64,000 bases of DNA from Lutibacter sp. Hel_I_33_5. Lineage in GTDB: Bacteria > Bacteroidota > Bacteroidia > Flavobacteriales > Flavobacteriaceae. The translations under genes and the position numbers were made by a program. The first letter of the stretch is position 1. Each line of letters starts with the position of its first letter. Shown here in pieces: positions 27,230 through 37,314 of this stretch. Below the pieces are notes generated by a model. It ran no database searches, was not told the origin of the DNA, and saw nothing but the letters and a program-made list of their open reading frames with translations. The DNA lies in the NCBI RefSeq assembly GCF_007827455.1, contig NZ_VISM01000001.1:1837501-1901500 (forward strand), given 5' to 3'.

Positions 27230-28582
27230 CTAAATTCCCAAAATAGATTTTGCAATCATAAAGTAAATAAGTATTCCTAAAATATCATTACTTGTAGTAA
27301 TAAATGGACCAGTTGCTATAGCAGGGTCTATGCCTCTTTTATCTAAAAAAAGTGGAACAAAAGTACCAATAAGTCCCGCAACAATAATAACTGCAATTAA
27401 CGAAACAGAAATTGCTAAAGAAATTGTAATTTCTTGCTTATATGCCCAAACAAATAGAAATAAAAACAAGGCTAATATGACCCCATTTAAGGTTGCTAAG
27501 AGCATTTCTTTTAGTAAACGACTATTGATACTCCCTTTTACATCATCATTGGCTAAACCTTGTACAATAATTGCAGAAGATTGAACTCCAACATTTCCAG
27601 CCATTGCGGCAATTAGTGGAGTGAATAAAAATAAGATGGAATACCCTTTATCAAACAACTTTTCAAAACCTTCCATTATTAAAAATGCACCAACGCCGCC
27701 AATTAAACCCAGTATTAACCAAGGTAATCGCGCTCTGGTAAGTTGAATAATACTATCATCAGAATCTACATCTTCTACTAAACCAGCTGCTAATTGATAA
27801 TCTTTATCAGCTTCTTCTTTTATTACATCTACAATATCATCAATGGTAATTCTACCTAAAAGAACTTTGTTGTCATCTACAACAGGAATGGCTTCTAGAT
27901 CGTATTTACGCATAATATTTGCTACATCTTCTGCTTCATCATTTATATGAACGGAATCTACTTTTGGAATATAAATTTTTGAGATTGCTGTTTTAGTAGA
28001 AGCTACTAATAAGTCTTTAAGTGATAATCGTCCTTTTAATTTTCCTTCATCATCTACAACGTAAATGGAGTGAACTCGTGTAACTTCTTCAGCTTGTTTG
28101 CGCATTTCTCTCACGCATTTTAAGACTGTCCAATTTTCATTGACTTGAACTAACTCTTTTGCCATTAAACCACCTGCAGAATCTTCATCATAGGTTAACA
28201 GTTCTTCAATCTCCTTTACATGTTCTTCATCTTCAATTTTAGACATTACTGCCTCTTGTCTTTCTTCAGACAATTCGGCAATTACATCGGCAGCATCATC
28301 AGAATCTAATTCCTCAACCTCTTCTGCAATCTCTTTGGCGGTAAGTTGTTTTAAGATTTTTTCACGAACATCATCATCAACATCCATTAAAACTTCCGAA
28401 GTCGTTTCTGAGTCTAATAAACGAATGATATAAACAGCTTCATCAAAAGATAATTCATCTAAAATTTCTGCAATATCTGCATGGTGCATTTCGCTAAAAA
28501 TTGCAGAAAGCGCTTTATTATTTTGCGCAGTAACTTGTAGCGTTACATTTTCTAGAAGTTCTTTTGTAATCTCAAATGCCAT
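27230..28582 (-). CDS. mgtE: Magnesium transporter MgtE
   Basis: 450 residues. The acidic N-terminal MgtE_N helical domain comes first (about 20-125; [17 protein letters not shown]), then two CBS domains (about 130-255) that gate by Mg2+, then five membrane helices ([67 protein letters not shown] and [19 protein letters not shown] among them). The GNVGVQSS and TTSNDILG motifs are the ion path. Its start overlaps the end of rsmA by 11 bp. It converges on the small-RNA array. Confidence 0.97.
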   Translation of the reverse strand: MAFEITKELLENVTLQVTAQNNKALSAIFSEMHHADIAEILDELSFDEAVYIIRLLDSETTSEVLMDVDDDVREKILKQLTAKEIAEEVEELDSDDAADVIAELSEERQEAVMSKIEDEEHVKEIEELLTYDEDSAGGLMAKELVQVNENWTVLKCVREMRKQAEEVTRVHSIYVVDDEGKLKGRLSLKDLLVASTKTAISKIYIPKVDSVHINDEAEDVANIMRKYDLEAIPVVDDNKVLLGRITIDDIVDVIKEEADKDYQLAAGLVEDVDSDDSIIQLTRARLPWLILGLIGGVGAFLIMEGFEKLFDKGYSILFLFTPLIAAMAGNVGVQSSAIIVQGLANDDVKGSINSRLLKEMLLATLNGVILALFLFLFVWAYKQEITISLAISVSLIAVIIVAGLIGTFVPLFLDKRGIDPAIATGPFITTSNDILGILIYFMIAKSILGI

Positions 28583-29375
28583 TGTTTGCGATTTTAGACG
28601 TCAGTTCTATAAATTGATTTACAGACAATTGTTCTGGACGTTTCGCAAATATAGGTTCTTCTTTTAAAGAATCCGAAAGTTTGAATGATTTTAAACTACT
28701 TCGTAACATTTTTCTACGTTGATTAAATGCAGTTTTTACAACGGAAAAGAATAACTTTTCATCTACTGGAAGTGTATAATTTTCTTTTCTAATAAATCTA
28801 ATAACACCAGAATCTACCTTTGGTGGTGGATTAAAAACTGATGGAGGCACTGTAAATAAATACTCAACATCAAAAAAAGCTTGGGTTAAGACAGAAATAA
28901 TTCCGTAGACTTTGCTCCCCTCTTTTTCTGCGATTCTCATAGCTACTTCTTTTTGAAACATACCTGAAAATTCTGGAACAAATTCTCTGTTTTCAATCGC
29001 TTTAAAAACAATTTGAGAAGATATATTATAAGGGAAATTACCAATAATAGCTACTTGTTTTTTATTAAAAATTTCTGAGATTTGTTTCTTTAAAAAATCA
29101 CCTTCTAGAATGGTAAATTTTTCTGATGAGGTATCTAAACTTATATGTTCTAAAGGAAAAGTTTCTTTTAGGTAAGCAACAGAATCTCTGTCAATTTCCA
29201 TTACCGTAACTTTTGACTTTTTCTGTAATAAATATTTGGTTAAAACACCCATTCCTGGGCCAATTTCTAAGACATCATCATAGCCGTTTTCTGTTAACGA
29301 GTCTGCTATCTTTTTAGCAATATTCTCATCAGTTAAAAAATGCTGACCTAGGTGTTTTTTTGCTCTTACAGACAT
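28572..29375 (-). CDS. rsmA: 16S rRNA (adenine(1518)-N(6)/adenine(1519)-N(6))-dimethyltransferase
   Basis: 267 residues (KsgA). The N-terminus [18 protein letters not shown], motif [14 protein letters not shown], motif [15 protein letters not shown] and the C-terminal helical domain are all present. It dimethylates two adjacent adenines near the 16S 3' end. It is co-transcribed with DUF4286 (2-bp gap upstream) and mgtE (11-bp overlap downstream). Confidence 0.97.
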   Translation of the reverse strand: MSVRAKKHLGQHFLTDENIAKKIADSLTENGYDDVLEIGPGMGVLTKYLLQKKSKVTVMEIDRDSVAYLKETFPLEHISLDTSSEKFTILEGDFLKKQISEIFNKKQVAIIGNFPYNISSQIVFKAIENREFVPEFSGMFQKEVAMRIAEKEGSKVYGIISVLTQAFFDVEYLFTVPPSVFNPPPKVDSGVIRFIRKENYTLPVDEKLFFSVVKTAFNQRRKMLRSSLKSFKLSDSLKEEPIFAKRPEQLSVNQFIELTSKIANNGI

Positions 29376-29377
29376 CT

Positions 29378-29707
29378 TTAATTATTAACAGAAGTTGGAT
29401 AAAACTCTTTAATCACTTTTAATTCGGTTCTAAATGTTAGCATTTTATCAGCAAATTTTTTCATCCCTTCAGAACGTAATTTTGGAGCATCTTCTTTATA
29501 ATACTCATCTAAATCTTCTCTAGAATTTGCTGTATATTGAATAGAATAGGTTATACCGCCCATGTCTTCTTCTACCAAAACCTGGGTTAATTTTGCGCTA
29601 ATAAATTTACCAGTATTTAATACTTCAGATATATGATCTTGCATCCATGCCAACCATTCTTCATGAACACTTTCTTCAATATTTACGGTTACGTTGTATA
29701 TGTACAT
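29378..29707 (-). CDS. DUF4286 family protein
   Basis: The 109-residue protein starts [26 protein letters not shown] and contains [11 protein letters not shown] at the end. This small alpha/beta (dimeric ferredoxin-like) family is found in Bacteroidota and has no known reaction. It is followed 2 bp later by rsmA. A short direct repeat lies just upstream of its start. Confidence 0.85.
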   Translation of the reverse strand: MYIYNVTVNIEESVHEEWLAWMQDHISEVLNTGKFISAKLTQVLVEEDMGGITYSIQYTANSREDLDEYYKEDAPKLRSEGMKKFADKMLTFRTELKVIKEFYPTSVNN

Positions 29708-29711
29708 TTTA

Positions 29712-29739
29712 GTGTTTAGTTGTTAGTGTTTAGTTGTTA
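29712..29739. repeat. Two tandem 14-bp copies of GTGTTTAGTTGTTA
   Basis: Exact duplicate 14-mers at 29712-29725 and 29726-29739, between DUF4286 and the TPR gene. Related TTTAGTTGTTAGTG text occurs near 23180, upstream of the TrmH-type gene. Origin and function are unknown. Confidence 0.7.
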
Positions 29740-29804
29740 GAGTCTGGATTAGTGTTTTATTTACATGGTAAATTTACCAGCAACTAATCCCTTATAACCA
29801 GTAA

Positions 29805-31574
29805 CTATATTGTGTCTCCCCGAAGTTTTCTAAATTTCTTTCTGGCATCTACCAGATAAATACTTGAAGGATGTTCAAAAATAATCTTTTGATAGTATTC
29901 TTTTGCTTTTTCTGGGTTATTTAAATGATAATTATAAAGTTCTGCCATTTGATAATAGACATCATCTTTAAAAATCTCTGTTTGATCTGCAAGAATTGTT
30001 TTTTCAAACGATGAAATAGCCAAATCATATTGTTTAGATTTAACAAAGAGTTTCCCTTTATTAAAATGAGATTTACTCTCAATTGGCATTCCTTTGTATT
30101 TTGATAAAACCGTATCTAACAAAACCATCGCTTCTTGATTTTTATTTTGATAGCTAAACAAATCTGCTTGCGCAAATTCTTTTAAGCCAGACGGAATAGA
30201 ATCTATAGGTTCGTTATCTGTAATCGTTAAGAAGAGATCTGCAGCATCATTTGCGATGAGTTGTGTAGTTGAACCTTTTAAGATTTTTAGTTGCGTTTTA
30301 GCCCATTTAAAGTCGCCTTTAAAATAACTGGTTTGAGCTACTTTAAAACGCGCTTCTTGTGCTAAAGGATGATTTTTTAATTGTGTTTGAATTTGAGAAA
30401 AGTAAATAAGTGCTTTATTAAATTTTCCTGTAAAGACTAAAACATCACCAAGTTTTAATTTAATTTTTGCTTTTTGAAACTTGTTTTTTGTCAGTTTTAA
30501 AGCCTTGTTAAGTACTTTTTTTGCCTGTAAAGGTTCGTTCTTTTCAAACGTTAAATAATCGGCATATTCGCTTTGTAAATTGATGGTATTTGTATTTTCT
30601 CCAAACTGTTTAAATACCGTTTTAAACTTATTCTCAACCTCATCATCTTTTTTGGCTATAGCAACTTTTAGTAAGTATAAATGTGCCTCTACCTTTTCTT
30701 CTATAAAGGTTGTGTTCTCTATGATATACGAAAAACATTTTGTGGTTGCGTCATAATCTAAATTGTCAAAGGCGACCAATCCTAATTCTGAAATTTTTGA
30801 TAAATCTCCTTTATCTCTTTGATAAATTGCCTTTTCTTGATTAAAGGCTTTTCCATAGTCTTTTTGTTGTGCAAATAACCAGCTTAAAAGTTCGTTCCAA
30901 ACATTTTTTGGTTTGCTAACCGCTTTTCTAAGCAGTGCTTTTTTTAATAAAGTATTGGTTTCATTTTGCGCATCTTCAGTAATATATTTACTCGCAAAAC
31001 GCTTCATAAAGGTTACATTTTTTGGGTTTTTATCCACCAAATCTACATACGAATTAAACATCTCTTCAAATTTTCCTTGCTCTCCATAAATTTGAGCTAT
31101 TTGAAAATTATAATCAGCATTTGGATTTAAAACCATTGTTTTTTTAAAGACAGAAACAGCCTGGTCTAGTAAATTATAATCTTTAAACATTCTACCTACA
31201 ATTCCTCCATAACTAGGGTTTTTGCTAATAGAATTTATTGCGTTATTATAATATTGATTTGCGAGTTCTTTTTTCTGTTGACGTTCAAAATTATAGCCTA
31301 GTAAAACGTTTAAATACGTTAAAGTAGGTTGTCTTTTAAGTCTCTTTTGTAATAACTTTTCAGCTAATAAAAAATCATCAGTTTCTTGATAACATGAAAT
31401 CAGTCTTTTTAAATACGTTGTGTTGTATGGACTTTTGTCATACAATGTTTTATAAATCTGAGTAGCTTTTTCATATTCTCCTTGTCGGTAATAGTTTTCA
31501 CCAAGCATAAAGTTATTCTGTCCAAAGCTGGCACTACAAAAAACTACAAAAAAGAGGATTAAAAAACGCTTCAT
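29805..31574 (-). CDS. Secreted tetratricopeptide-repeat protein
   Basis: About 589 residues. A signal peptide (MKRFLILFFVVFCSASFGQ) precedes a string of TPR-like helical repeats to the C-terminus (e.g. GENYYRQGEYEKATQIYKTLYDKSP and KGKLFVKSKQYDLAISSFEKTILADQ). It probably acts as an envelope scaffold or assembly factor, and no catalytic motif is seen. The ATG at 31574 is preferred over a TTG at 31580. It follows the serS-side gap containing the small sigma-54-type gene on the other strand. Confidence 0.8.
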   Translation of the reverse strand: MKRFLILFFVVFCSASFGQNNFMLGENYYRQGEYEKATQIYKTLYDKSPYNTTYLKRLISCYQETDDFLLAEKLLQKRLKRQPTLTYLNVLLGYNFERQQKKELANQYYNNAINSISKNPSYGGIVGRMFKDYNLLDQAVSVFKKTMVLNPNADYNFQIAQIYGEQGKFEEMFNSYVDLVDKNPKNVTFMKRFASKYITEDAQNETNTLLKKALLRKAVSKPKNVWNELLSWLFAQQKDYGKAFNQEKAIYQRDKGDLSKISELGLVAFDNLDYDATTKCFSYIIENTTFIEEKVEAHLYLLKVAIAKKDDEVENKFKTVFKQFGENTNTINLQSEYADYLTFEKNEPLQAKKVLNKALKLTKNKFQKAKIKLKLGDVLVFTGKFNKALIYFSQIQTQLKNHPLAQEARFKVAQTSYFKGDFKWAKTQLKILKGSTTQLIANDAADLFLTITDNEPIDSIPSGLKEFAQADLFSYQNKNQEAMVLLDTVLSKYKGMPIESKSHFNKGKLFVKSKQYDLAISSFEKTILADQTEIFKDDVYYQMAELYNYHLNNPEKAKEYYQKIIFEHPSSIYLVDARKKFRKLRGDTI

Positions 31575-31650
31575 TATCAATCAAAGATAGGTAAGAAAAT
31601 TGTTAAATTTTTATTAAACTCGACTCTTTTTAGGAATCATTTGTAACATT

Positions 31651-31668
31651 TTGGCACGGATATTGTCT
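31651..31668 (+). promoter_or_regulatory. Putative sigma-54 (-24/-12) promoter
   Basis: TTGGCACGGATATTGTCT fits YTGGCACGR-N3-TTGCW, with TTG exactly placed. The only departures are the bases after TTG. It lies 30 bp upstream of the small ORF at 31698. No RpoN gene or enhancer-binding gene is seen in the window. Confidence 0.55.
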
Positions 31669-31697
31669 ATATAATAAATAACCAATCAATTTATATT

Positions 31698-31841
31698 ATG
31701 AAAGACTTAACCAAAAAATACGAAACATCAAAAAAGAACTCAATCGAGTTTATGAAAATGGGTTTAATCTCAGATTATATTAATTCTCTTGTTGAGATGA
31801 ATAGATATAAGAGATTAATGACGGCTATTGTTGCAAACTAA
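31698..31841 (+). CDS. Conserved-style 47-residue small protein
   Basis: The small forward frame encodes 47 residues starting MKDLTKKYETSKKNSIEF and ending LMTAIVAN. It is Lys-rich with a helical middle (MGLISDYINSLVEMNRYKRL) and has no signal peptide. It has its own sigma-54-type promoter and a 4-bp convergent overlap with serS. No family is recognised. It may be a real microprotein rather than chance, because promoter and frame fit well. Confidence 0.55.
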   Translation: MKDLTKKYETSKKNSIEFMKMGLISDYINSLVEMNRYKRLMTAIVAN

Positions 31842-33112
31842 TTTATACTAGTAAAACCAGTATAGGGAATCAAGACTTCCGGAACTTGAATTCCGTCTTC
31901 GGTTTGGTAATTTTCTAAAATTCCAGCTAAAACACGTGGTAGCGCCAAAGAACTACCGTTTAATGTGTGCGCCAATTCGCTTTTTCCTTCTTTATTTTTA
32001 AACCTCAATTTCAATCTATTTGCTTGAAATGTTTCAAAGTTTGATGCAGAACTTATTTCTAGCCATCTATCTTGCGCGGTAGAAAAGACTTCAAAATCAA
32101 ACGTTAATGCTGCAGTAAAACCAGTATCGCCACCACATAATCGTAAAATTCTATACGGTAATTTTAATTCACGTAAAATATCTTTTATGTGTTCTACCAT
32201 GCCATTTAAAGCATTATAAGAATTCTCTGGATGTTCTACACGAACAATTTCTACTTTATCAAATTGATGTAGTCTATTCAATCCTCTTACATGCGCACCA
32301 TAACTCCCAGCTTCTCGTCTAAAACAAGGTGTATAACCTGTGTAGGTAATTGGAAAGTCTGACTCTTGTACTAAATTTCCTCTAAATATATTAGTGATTG
32401 GCACTTCCGCTGTCGGAATTAAATATAAATCGTCTATGGTAGCATGATACATTTGTCCGTCTTTATCTGGCAATTGCCCAGTTGCGGTTGCAGATTCTGT
32501 ATTTACCAAATGAGGAACTTGTACTTCTGTATACCCTGCTTTAATGTTTTTATCTAAAAAATAGTTGATTAATGCGCGTTGTAATCGTGCGCCTTTTCCT
32601 TTATAAACAGGAAAACCAGCACCCGTAATTTTTGCACCTAAATCGAAATCTATGATATCGTATTTTTTTGCTAATTCCCAATGAGGTAATGCATTTTTAC
32701 CTAAATTAGGAATCGTTCCTTCGTTAAATATTTCCTCATTATCTTCTTCACTTTTTCCTGCTTTAACAGAAGCATGAGGAACATTCGGAATTTGATACAA
32801 AAGATTTTCTAAGGTAGTTGATGCAGCATTTAATTGCTCATTTAATTCTTTAGATTTTTCTTTTAATTGACCAGTTTTTTCTTTTAAAATGTTTGCTTTT
32901 TGTACTTCTCCAGATTTAAAAAGGTTTCCAATTTCTTTGGATAGTTTATTAGATTCTGCCAGCGTGTCATCTAAAGAAACTTGTGTTTTTCTTCTGTTTT
33001 CATCCGCAGTTAAAACGTCTTCGATTACTGTTTCTGCATTCGCAAAACTACGTTTTGCTAATCCGTCTAAAACAGTTTGCTTGTTGTCTCTAATAAACTG
33101 TACTTGTAACAT
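31838..33112 (-). CDS. serS: Seryl-tRNA synthetase
   Basis: 424 residues, class II synthetase. An N-terminal coiled-coil tRNA-binding arm (about 30-100) precedes class II motif 2 with TGYTPCFRREAGSYG (about 265-280) and motif 3 NGSSLALPRVLAGILENYQ near the end. A full promoter (TTG-N20-TATCTTTG) lies at 33133-33163. Normal length. Confidence 0.97.
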   Translation of the reverse strand: MLQVQFIRDNKQTVLDGLAKRSFANAETVIEDVLTADENRRKTQVSLDDTLAESNKLSKEIGNLFKSGEVQKANILKEKTGQLKEKSKELNEQLNAASTTLENLLYQIPNVPHASVKAGKSEEDNEEIFNEGTIPNLGKNALPHWELAKKYDIIDFDLGAKITGAGFPVYKGKGARLQRALINYFLDKNIKAGYTEVQVPHLVNTESATATGQLPDKDGQMYHATIDDLYLIPTAEVPITNIFRGNLVQESDFPITYTGYTPCFRREAGSYGAHVRGLNRLHQFDKVEIVRVEHPENSYNALNGMVEHIKDILRELKLPYRILRLCGGDTGFTAALTFDFEVFSTAQDRWLEISSASNFETFQANRLKLRFKNKEGKSELAHTLNGSSLALPRVLAGILENYQTEDGIQVPEVLIPYTGFTSIN

Positions 33113-33132
33113 CTTTTAGATTTTAAGAACCG

Positions 33133-33163
33133 CAAAGATACAGGAAGTATAAGACTTAAACAA
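33133..33163 (-). promoter_or_regulatory. Bacteroidota promoter of serS (TTG-N20-TATCTTTG)
   Basis: Reverse-strand TTG at 33163-33161 and TATCTTTG at 33140-33133 are separated by 20 bp, matching the -33 and -7 elements. The box lies 20 bp before the serS ATG. Confidence 0.75.
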
Positions 33164-33170
33164 TGGAAGC

Positions 33171-34103
33171 TTACAGCTTATTTTTAATGAAATCTAAGGA
33201 AGATTCTTGGTCTTTTTTTAACTGTTGAACTAAGGTGTCTATAGAATCAAATTTTTGCTCATCACGCAGAAAATAGAGGAGTTCAATTGTTAATTTTGTA
33301 TCGTATAAATCGTTATTGAAATTGAAAAAATGAACTTCAATAGTTTGGTGTTTTCCGTTAACTGTAGGTCTATTTCCAATATTCATCATTCCATAAACTT
33401 CTTTCTTATTTATAGATGATTTTACCACATAAACACCAGTTTTAGGAATTAACTTATAGGTTTCTGTAATATCAATATTTGCTGTTGGAAAACCAATGGT
33501 TCCACCTAATTGTTTCCCGTTAACAACCGTTCCGTTTAACACAAATTGGTAGCCTAAATAGCGATTAGCAGTATTTAATTTACCTGTTGCTAAAGCTTTT
33601 CTAATTTTTGTAGAACTTACAGATACTGAATCTATATCTTGAACTGGAATCTCGTTTACTTCAAAATCGTACAACTTACTATATTCTGTAAGTTGTTCAA
33701 TATTACCTTCTCTGTTTTTTCCGAAATGATGATCGTATCCTATTACTAGCCTCGAAATATTTAGTTGATTCACTAAAATATTACGCACAAAATCTAAGGC
33801 TGTTAATCTAGAAAATTCCTTAGTAAATGGATGAATAATTAAATAATCTAGTCCTGTTTTTTCTAAGAGTTTTGCTCGTTCATCAATGGTGTTAATCAAT
33901 TCCAATTTCATGTCTTTTTGTAAGACCATTCTTGGGTGCGGAAAAAAGGTAAGTAAAACAGATTCTTTATGTTCTTTCTTGGCAACGGCTACTAATTTTT
34001 CAATTATTTTCTGATGACCAATATGTACGCCATCAAAAGTACCAATGGTAACAATGGTTTTTTTTGTTGAAGAAAAGTCTGAAATGGAATGAATTATTTT
34101 CAA
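33171..34103 (-). CDS. ribF: Bifunctional riboflavin kinase / FAD synthetase
   Basis: Makes FMN and FAD from riboflavin. The N-terminal nucleotidyltransferase has GTFDGVHIGHQK and LVIGYDHHFGKNREG. The C-terminal kinase has KQLGGTIGFPTANI and NIGNRPTVNG. The frame is open further upstream, but the family start (L/M-KIIHSI) corresponds to TTG at 34103. The longer start at 34166 falls inside a terminator hairpin (34151-34179), so 310 residues from TTG is preferred. Confidence 0.93.
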   Translation of the reverse strand: MKIIHSISDFSSTKKTIVTIGTFDGVHIGHQKIIEKLVAVAKKEHKESVLLTFFPHPRMVLQKDMKLELINTIDERAKLLEKTGLDYLIIHPFTKEFSRLTALDFVRNILVNQLNISRLVIGYDHHFGKNREGNIEQLTEYSKLYDFEVNEIPVQDIDSVSVSSTKIRKALATGKLNTANRYLGYQFVLNGTVVNGKQLGGTIGFPTANIDITETYKLIPKTGVYVVKSSINKKEVYGMMNIGNRPTVNGKHQTIEVHFFNFNNDLYDTKLTIELLYFLRDEQKFDSIDTLVQQLKKDQESSLDFIKNKL

Positions 34104-34150
34104 GCGAAAATCTATATAAGATAAAGTACAAAGATACGATATGTTATTGT

Positions 34151-34179
34151 AAAAAAAAGACCTCAAATAGAGGTCTTTT
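34151..34179 (-). terminator. Rho-independent terminator of the 34200-34619 lipoprotein gene
   Basis: On the reverse strand AAAAGACCTC / GAGGTCTTTT forms a 10-bp stem with a 5-nt loop and a T-tract of eight, 21 bp after the lipoprotein stop. It also shows that ribF translation starts downstream. Confidence 0.85.
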
Positions 34180-34199
34180 ATATTTTATATGGTGTTTTA

Positions 34200-34619
34200 T
34201 TATTCTTTAAATGACAGCAATAAATCTACCAAAGCTTTTAATTCAGCTGGTGGATTCCCATGATCAAAGTTTGATGAGGTGTATGTTTTATCACCAGATT
34301 TTATACTTACCGTTGCATGTAGTGCTGCATCAAAGGTTCTTTTTTTACTTGGCGCTATTAAATCTCTTATTCCTTCAAGATTGATTTTAGTAATTTCAGC
34401 AACCATATTATTGCGTTGATCTTTATTAATAGATTTTGTTATAGAATCTTTTCTTGTTTTGTAAAAAACATTATTATTTACAATAGTAACACTCATAGAA
34501 CTTCCTCTTGTGTGTGCTTTATAGATAACTTCTTTAATGTTATCGTCGTTTTTTTGAGCTGCACAATTTGCAAGTAAAATTAAAAAAACAATACTAAGTT
34601 TTGGAAGGAATTTTTTCAT
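34200..34619 (-). CDS. Small lipoprotein of unknown function
   Basis: 139 residues with an N-terminal signal ending in a lipobox (LLANC, Cys19), then a short beta-rich domain (EVIYKAHTRGSSMSVTIVNNNVFYKTR, and ATVSIKSGDKTYTSSNFDHG). No family is recognised. It has its own terminator and lies downstream of sufS in the same direction with a 58-bp gap. Confidence 0.75.
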   Translation of the reverse strand: MKKFLPKLSIVFLILLANCAAQKNDDNIKEVIYKAHTRGSSMSVTIVNNNVFYKTRKDSITKSINKDQRNNMVAEITKINLEGIRDLIAPSKKRTFDAALHATVSIKSGDKTYTSSNFDHGNPPAELKALVDLLLSFKE

Positions 34620-34677
34620 ATCAGTAGATTTTATAGATGTAAATATATAAAAATAAGATGAGAATAATTTGCTGTTA

Positions 34678-35889
34678 TTAAGACAGCATCATTTTAGCTT
34701 TTGTAACCGCGTTCACTAAGACGTCTATTTCTTCTTTAGTGTTGTAAAAAGAGAAGGAAGCTCTTACGGTTCCTGGAATGTTGTAGAAATCCATAATGGG
34801 TTGTGCACAATGATGACCTGTTCTAACTGCTACACCTAATTTGTCTAAAATAGCACCAATATCATACGGATGAATTCCTTCAATATTAAAAGAAATAACA
34901 GCTGTTTTAGAAACTGTACCATAGATTTTTAACCCGTCTATTTTAGAAAGTTCTTGAGTACCGTATTGTAAAAGTTCGTTTTCATAATCAGCAATAGTAT
35001 CAAAACCAATGGCATTCATATAATCTAACGCAACTCCAAATGCAATGCCGCCACAAATATTAGGTGTTCCAGCTTCAAATTTATGAGGCAAGCCTGCATA
35101 GGTTGTTTTTTCGAATGTTACAGTATCAATCATTTCTCCACCACCTTGGTAAGGAGGTAGTTGTTCTAACAGTTTTTGTTTTCCGTATAAAAGGCCAACA
35201 CCCGTTGGGCCACAAATTTTATGGGCAGAAGCCACATAAAAATCTACATCTAATTCTTGAACATCTGGTTTTATATGTGGTGTTGCTTGTGCACCATCAA
35301 CTAAAACAACTGCACCAAATTTATGTGCTGCATGTATAATTTCTTCTATTGGATTTATAGTTCCTAATGCATTTGAAACATGATTACAGAAAACTATTTT
35401 AGTTTTAGAATTCAATAATTCGTGATAGATATCGATGCGTAAAGAACCATCTTCATCCATAGGAATCACTTTTAAAACAGCGCCAGTTTTTTCACAAAGC
35501 ATTTGCCAAGGAACTATATTTGAATGGTGCTCTAAAGCAGAAACAATAACTTCATCTCCTTTATTTAAAAGTGCTGAAAAACCAGAAGCAATCATATTTA
35601 TTCCATGCGTTGTCCCCGAAGTAAAAATTATTTCGTGTGATTTTTTTGCATTAAAATGTTTTTGAATTTTAATACGCGCTTCTTCATATTTATCTGTAGC
35701 TTCCTGACTTAGTGTATGAACTCCTCTATGAATATTGGCATTATAGTTAGAATAATAATCTACTATAGCGTCAATTACGATTTGTGGTGTTTGAGACGTG
35801 GCTGCATTATCAAAATACACCAATGGTTTTCCGTTTACAGAACGTTGTAAAATTGGAAAATCGGCACGAATTTTATCTACAGGAAACAT
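34678..35889 (-). CDS. sufS: Cysteine desulfurase SufS
   Basis: 403 residues, PLP-dependent enzyme releasing sulfur from cysteine for Fe-S assembly. The PLP-binding Lys is in SAHKICGPTGVG (about 225), and the active-site Cys is in RTGHHCAQP (about 360). FDNAATSQTP and LEHHSNIVPWQ mark the group II desulfurases (SufS type). It is located about 17 kb from the sufBCD operon, and a full promoter precedes it. Confidence 0.95.
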   Translation of the reverse strand: MFPVDKIRADFPILQRSVNGKPLVYFDNAATSQTPQIVIDAIVDYYSNYNANIHRGVHTLSQEATDKYEEARIKIQKHFNAKKSHEIIFTSGTTHGINMIASGFSALLNKGDEVIVSALEHHSNIVPWQMLCEKTGAVLKVIPMDEDGSLRIDIYHELLNSKTKIVFCNHVSNALGTINPIEEIIHAAHKFGAVVLVDGAQATPHIKPDVQELDVDFYVASAHKICGPTGVGLLYGKQKLLEQLPPYQGGGEMIDTVTFEKTTYAGLPHKFEAGTPNICGGIAFGVALDYMNAIGFDTIADYENELLQYGTQELSKIDGLKIYGTVSKTAVISFNIEGIHPYDIGAILDKLGVAVRTGHHCAQPIMDFYNIPGTVRASFSFYNTKEEIDVLVNAVTKAKMMLS

Positions 35890-35908
35890 AATAGGATGAT
35901 TTATAGTA

Positions 35909-35940
35909 CAAAGGTAGCAGTTGCAATTTAAAACTTACAA
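35909..35940 (-). promoter_or_regulatory. Bacteroidota promoter of sufS (TTG-N21-TACCTTTG)
   Basis: Reverse-strand TTG at 35940-35938 and TACCTTTG at 35916-35909, separated by 21 bp and 19 bp before the ATG. Confidence 0.7.
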
Positions 35941-35985
35941 GAAACCTAGAATTAAATTCTTATTTTTACAAGTGAATAGCAGAAT

Positions 35986-37308
35986 ATGAAAACAATAAAA
36001 AGATTTTTTTTACTAGTGTTAACCATTTTTTTGGCTGTAATACTTTACAATTACCCAAAACTGAATATTATTGCTGGATATTCAGCAAAAAACACCGCTT
36101 CATCAGTTTTTGTAGCAGATAGAAGTTTAACATTTACAGATGTAAATGATAATGCATTTTCACCCATTAATTTAGCAAAAGATGAAGTAAATTCGAATGA
36201 AAAATCCGCTATTTCTTCAGTATTTGGATTACTAACAAGAACAGCTTTTAACAGAGAAGGTTTAGGGAGTGTATTAGCTTTAGATAAGGATGATATTAAC
36301 AAAACGTATTTAAAACCTAAGAGAACACAACCAAATACGACAACACCTTTTCCTTACGGAAATTTAGAACCAAAAGATTCAGTTTTTACAACAATTGGTT
36401 ATAAAACACTCGATTCAACATTTGATGTATTATTTGATTCGATTAATAAAACAAGAGCAGCTTTGGTAATTTATAAAGACCATATTGTAGCAGAACGTTA
36501 TGCTGAAGGATTTACTAAAAAATCTAAGATTTTAGGTTGGTCGATGACTAAAAGTATTACAAGTACTTTATTTGGAATTCTACAAACCCAAGGAAAAATA
36601 AACGTGCAAGATAAAGCACCAATTGAAGAATGGAAAAATGATGAACGAAGCAATATTACCATCCATAATTTATTACAAATGAATTCTGGTTTAGCGTGGG
36701 TAGAAGATTATAATACTATTTCGGATGTTTCTAAAATGTTGTTTTTAGAGCGTGATATGACGCAACAACAAATTGATAAGTCTTTTGCAGGAAAACCAAA
36801 CGAAACATGGAATTATTCTTCTGGTACCACCAATTTATTAAGCGGAATTTTACGACAACAATTTAAAACGCATCAAGAATATTTAGATTTTTGGTACACC
36901 GCTTTAATTGATAAAATTGGGATGAACTCTATGCTAATAGAAACAGATTTAGCTGGTAATTATGTGGGTTCATCTTATGGTTGGGCAACACCAAGAGACT
37001 GGGCAAAATTAGGGTTACTTTATTTAAAAAATGGAACTTGGAAAGGTGAACAGCTCTTTACAAAAGAATGGGTAGATTACGCAACCACACCTACACCGAA
37101 TTCTGATGGTTGGTATGGTGCACAAATATGGTTAAATGCAGGAAACAGATATCCAGATGTGCCAAAAAACATGTACTTTTTTAGTGGTTATCAAGGGCAA
37201 AATGTGTATATTTTACCTGATGAAGAATTGGTAATTGTAAGAATGGGTTTAACTAAAAATGCAGATGTTAATGAGTTTATAAAAGGAGTTCTTTCTTCAA
37301 TAAAATAA
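35986..37308 (+). CDS. Serine hydrolase, class C beta-lactamase family
   Basis: 440 residues. The N-terminal signal or membrane anchor (FFLLVLTIFLAVILYNYP) suggests export. The catalytic SxxK tetrad is SMTK (about 186-189), with the YxN-like NYSSGTTN block near 275. The C-terminal KTG-like position appears as FSGYQGQ, so the third motif is divergent. Such proteins are esterases, D-aminopeptidases or peptidases. It is not evidence for drug resistance on its own. Confidence 0.85.
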   Translation: MKTIKRFFLLVLTIFLAVILYNYPKLNIIAGYSAKNTASSVFVADRSLTFTDVNDNAFSPINLAKDEVNSNEKSAISSVFGLLTRTAFNREGLGSVLALDKDDINKTYLKPKRTQPNTTTPFPYGNLEPKDSVFTTIGYKTLDSTFDVLFDSINKTRAALVIYKDHIVAERYAEGFTKKSKILGWSMTKSITSTLFGILQTQGKINVQDKAPIEEWKNDERSNITIHNLLQMNSGLAWVEDYNTISDVSKMLFLERDMTQQQIDKSFAGKPNETWNYSSGTTNLLSGILRQQFKTHQEYLDFWYTALIDKIGMNSMLIETDLAGNYVGSSYGWATPRDWAKLGLLYLKNGTWKGEQLFTKEWVDYATTPTPNSDGWYGAQIWLNAGNRYPDVPKNMYFFSGYQGQNVYILPDEELVIVRMGLTKNADVNEFIKGVLSSIK

Positions 37309-37314
37309 AACCTT

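Noticed and set aside
35986..37308. Antibiotic-resistance beta-lactamase
   Set aside because: The SxxK serine hydrolase fold alone also covers esterases and peptidases, and the third motif is divergent.
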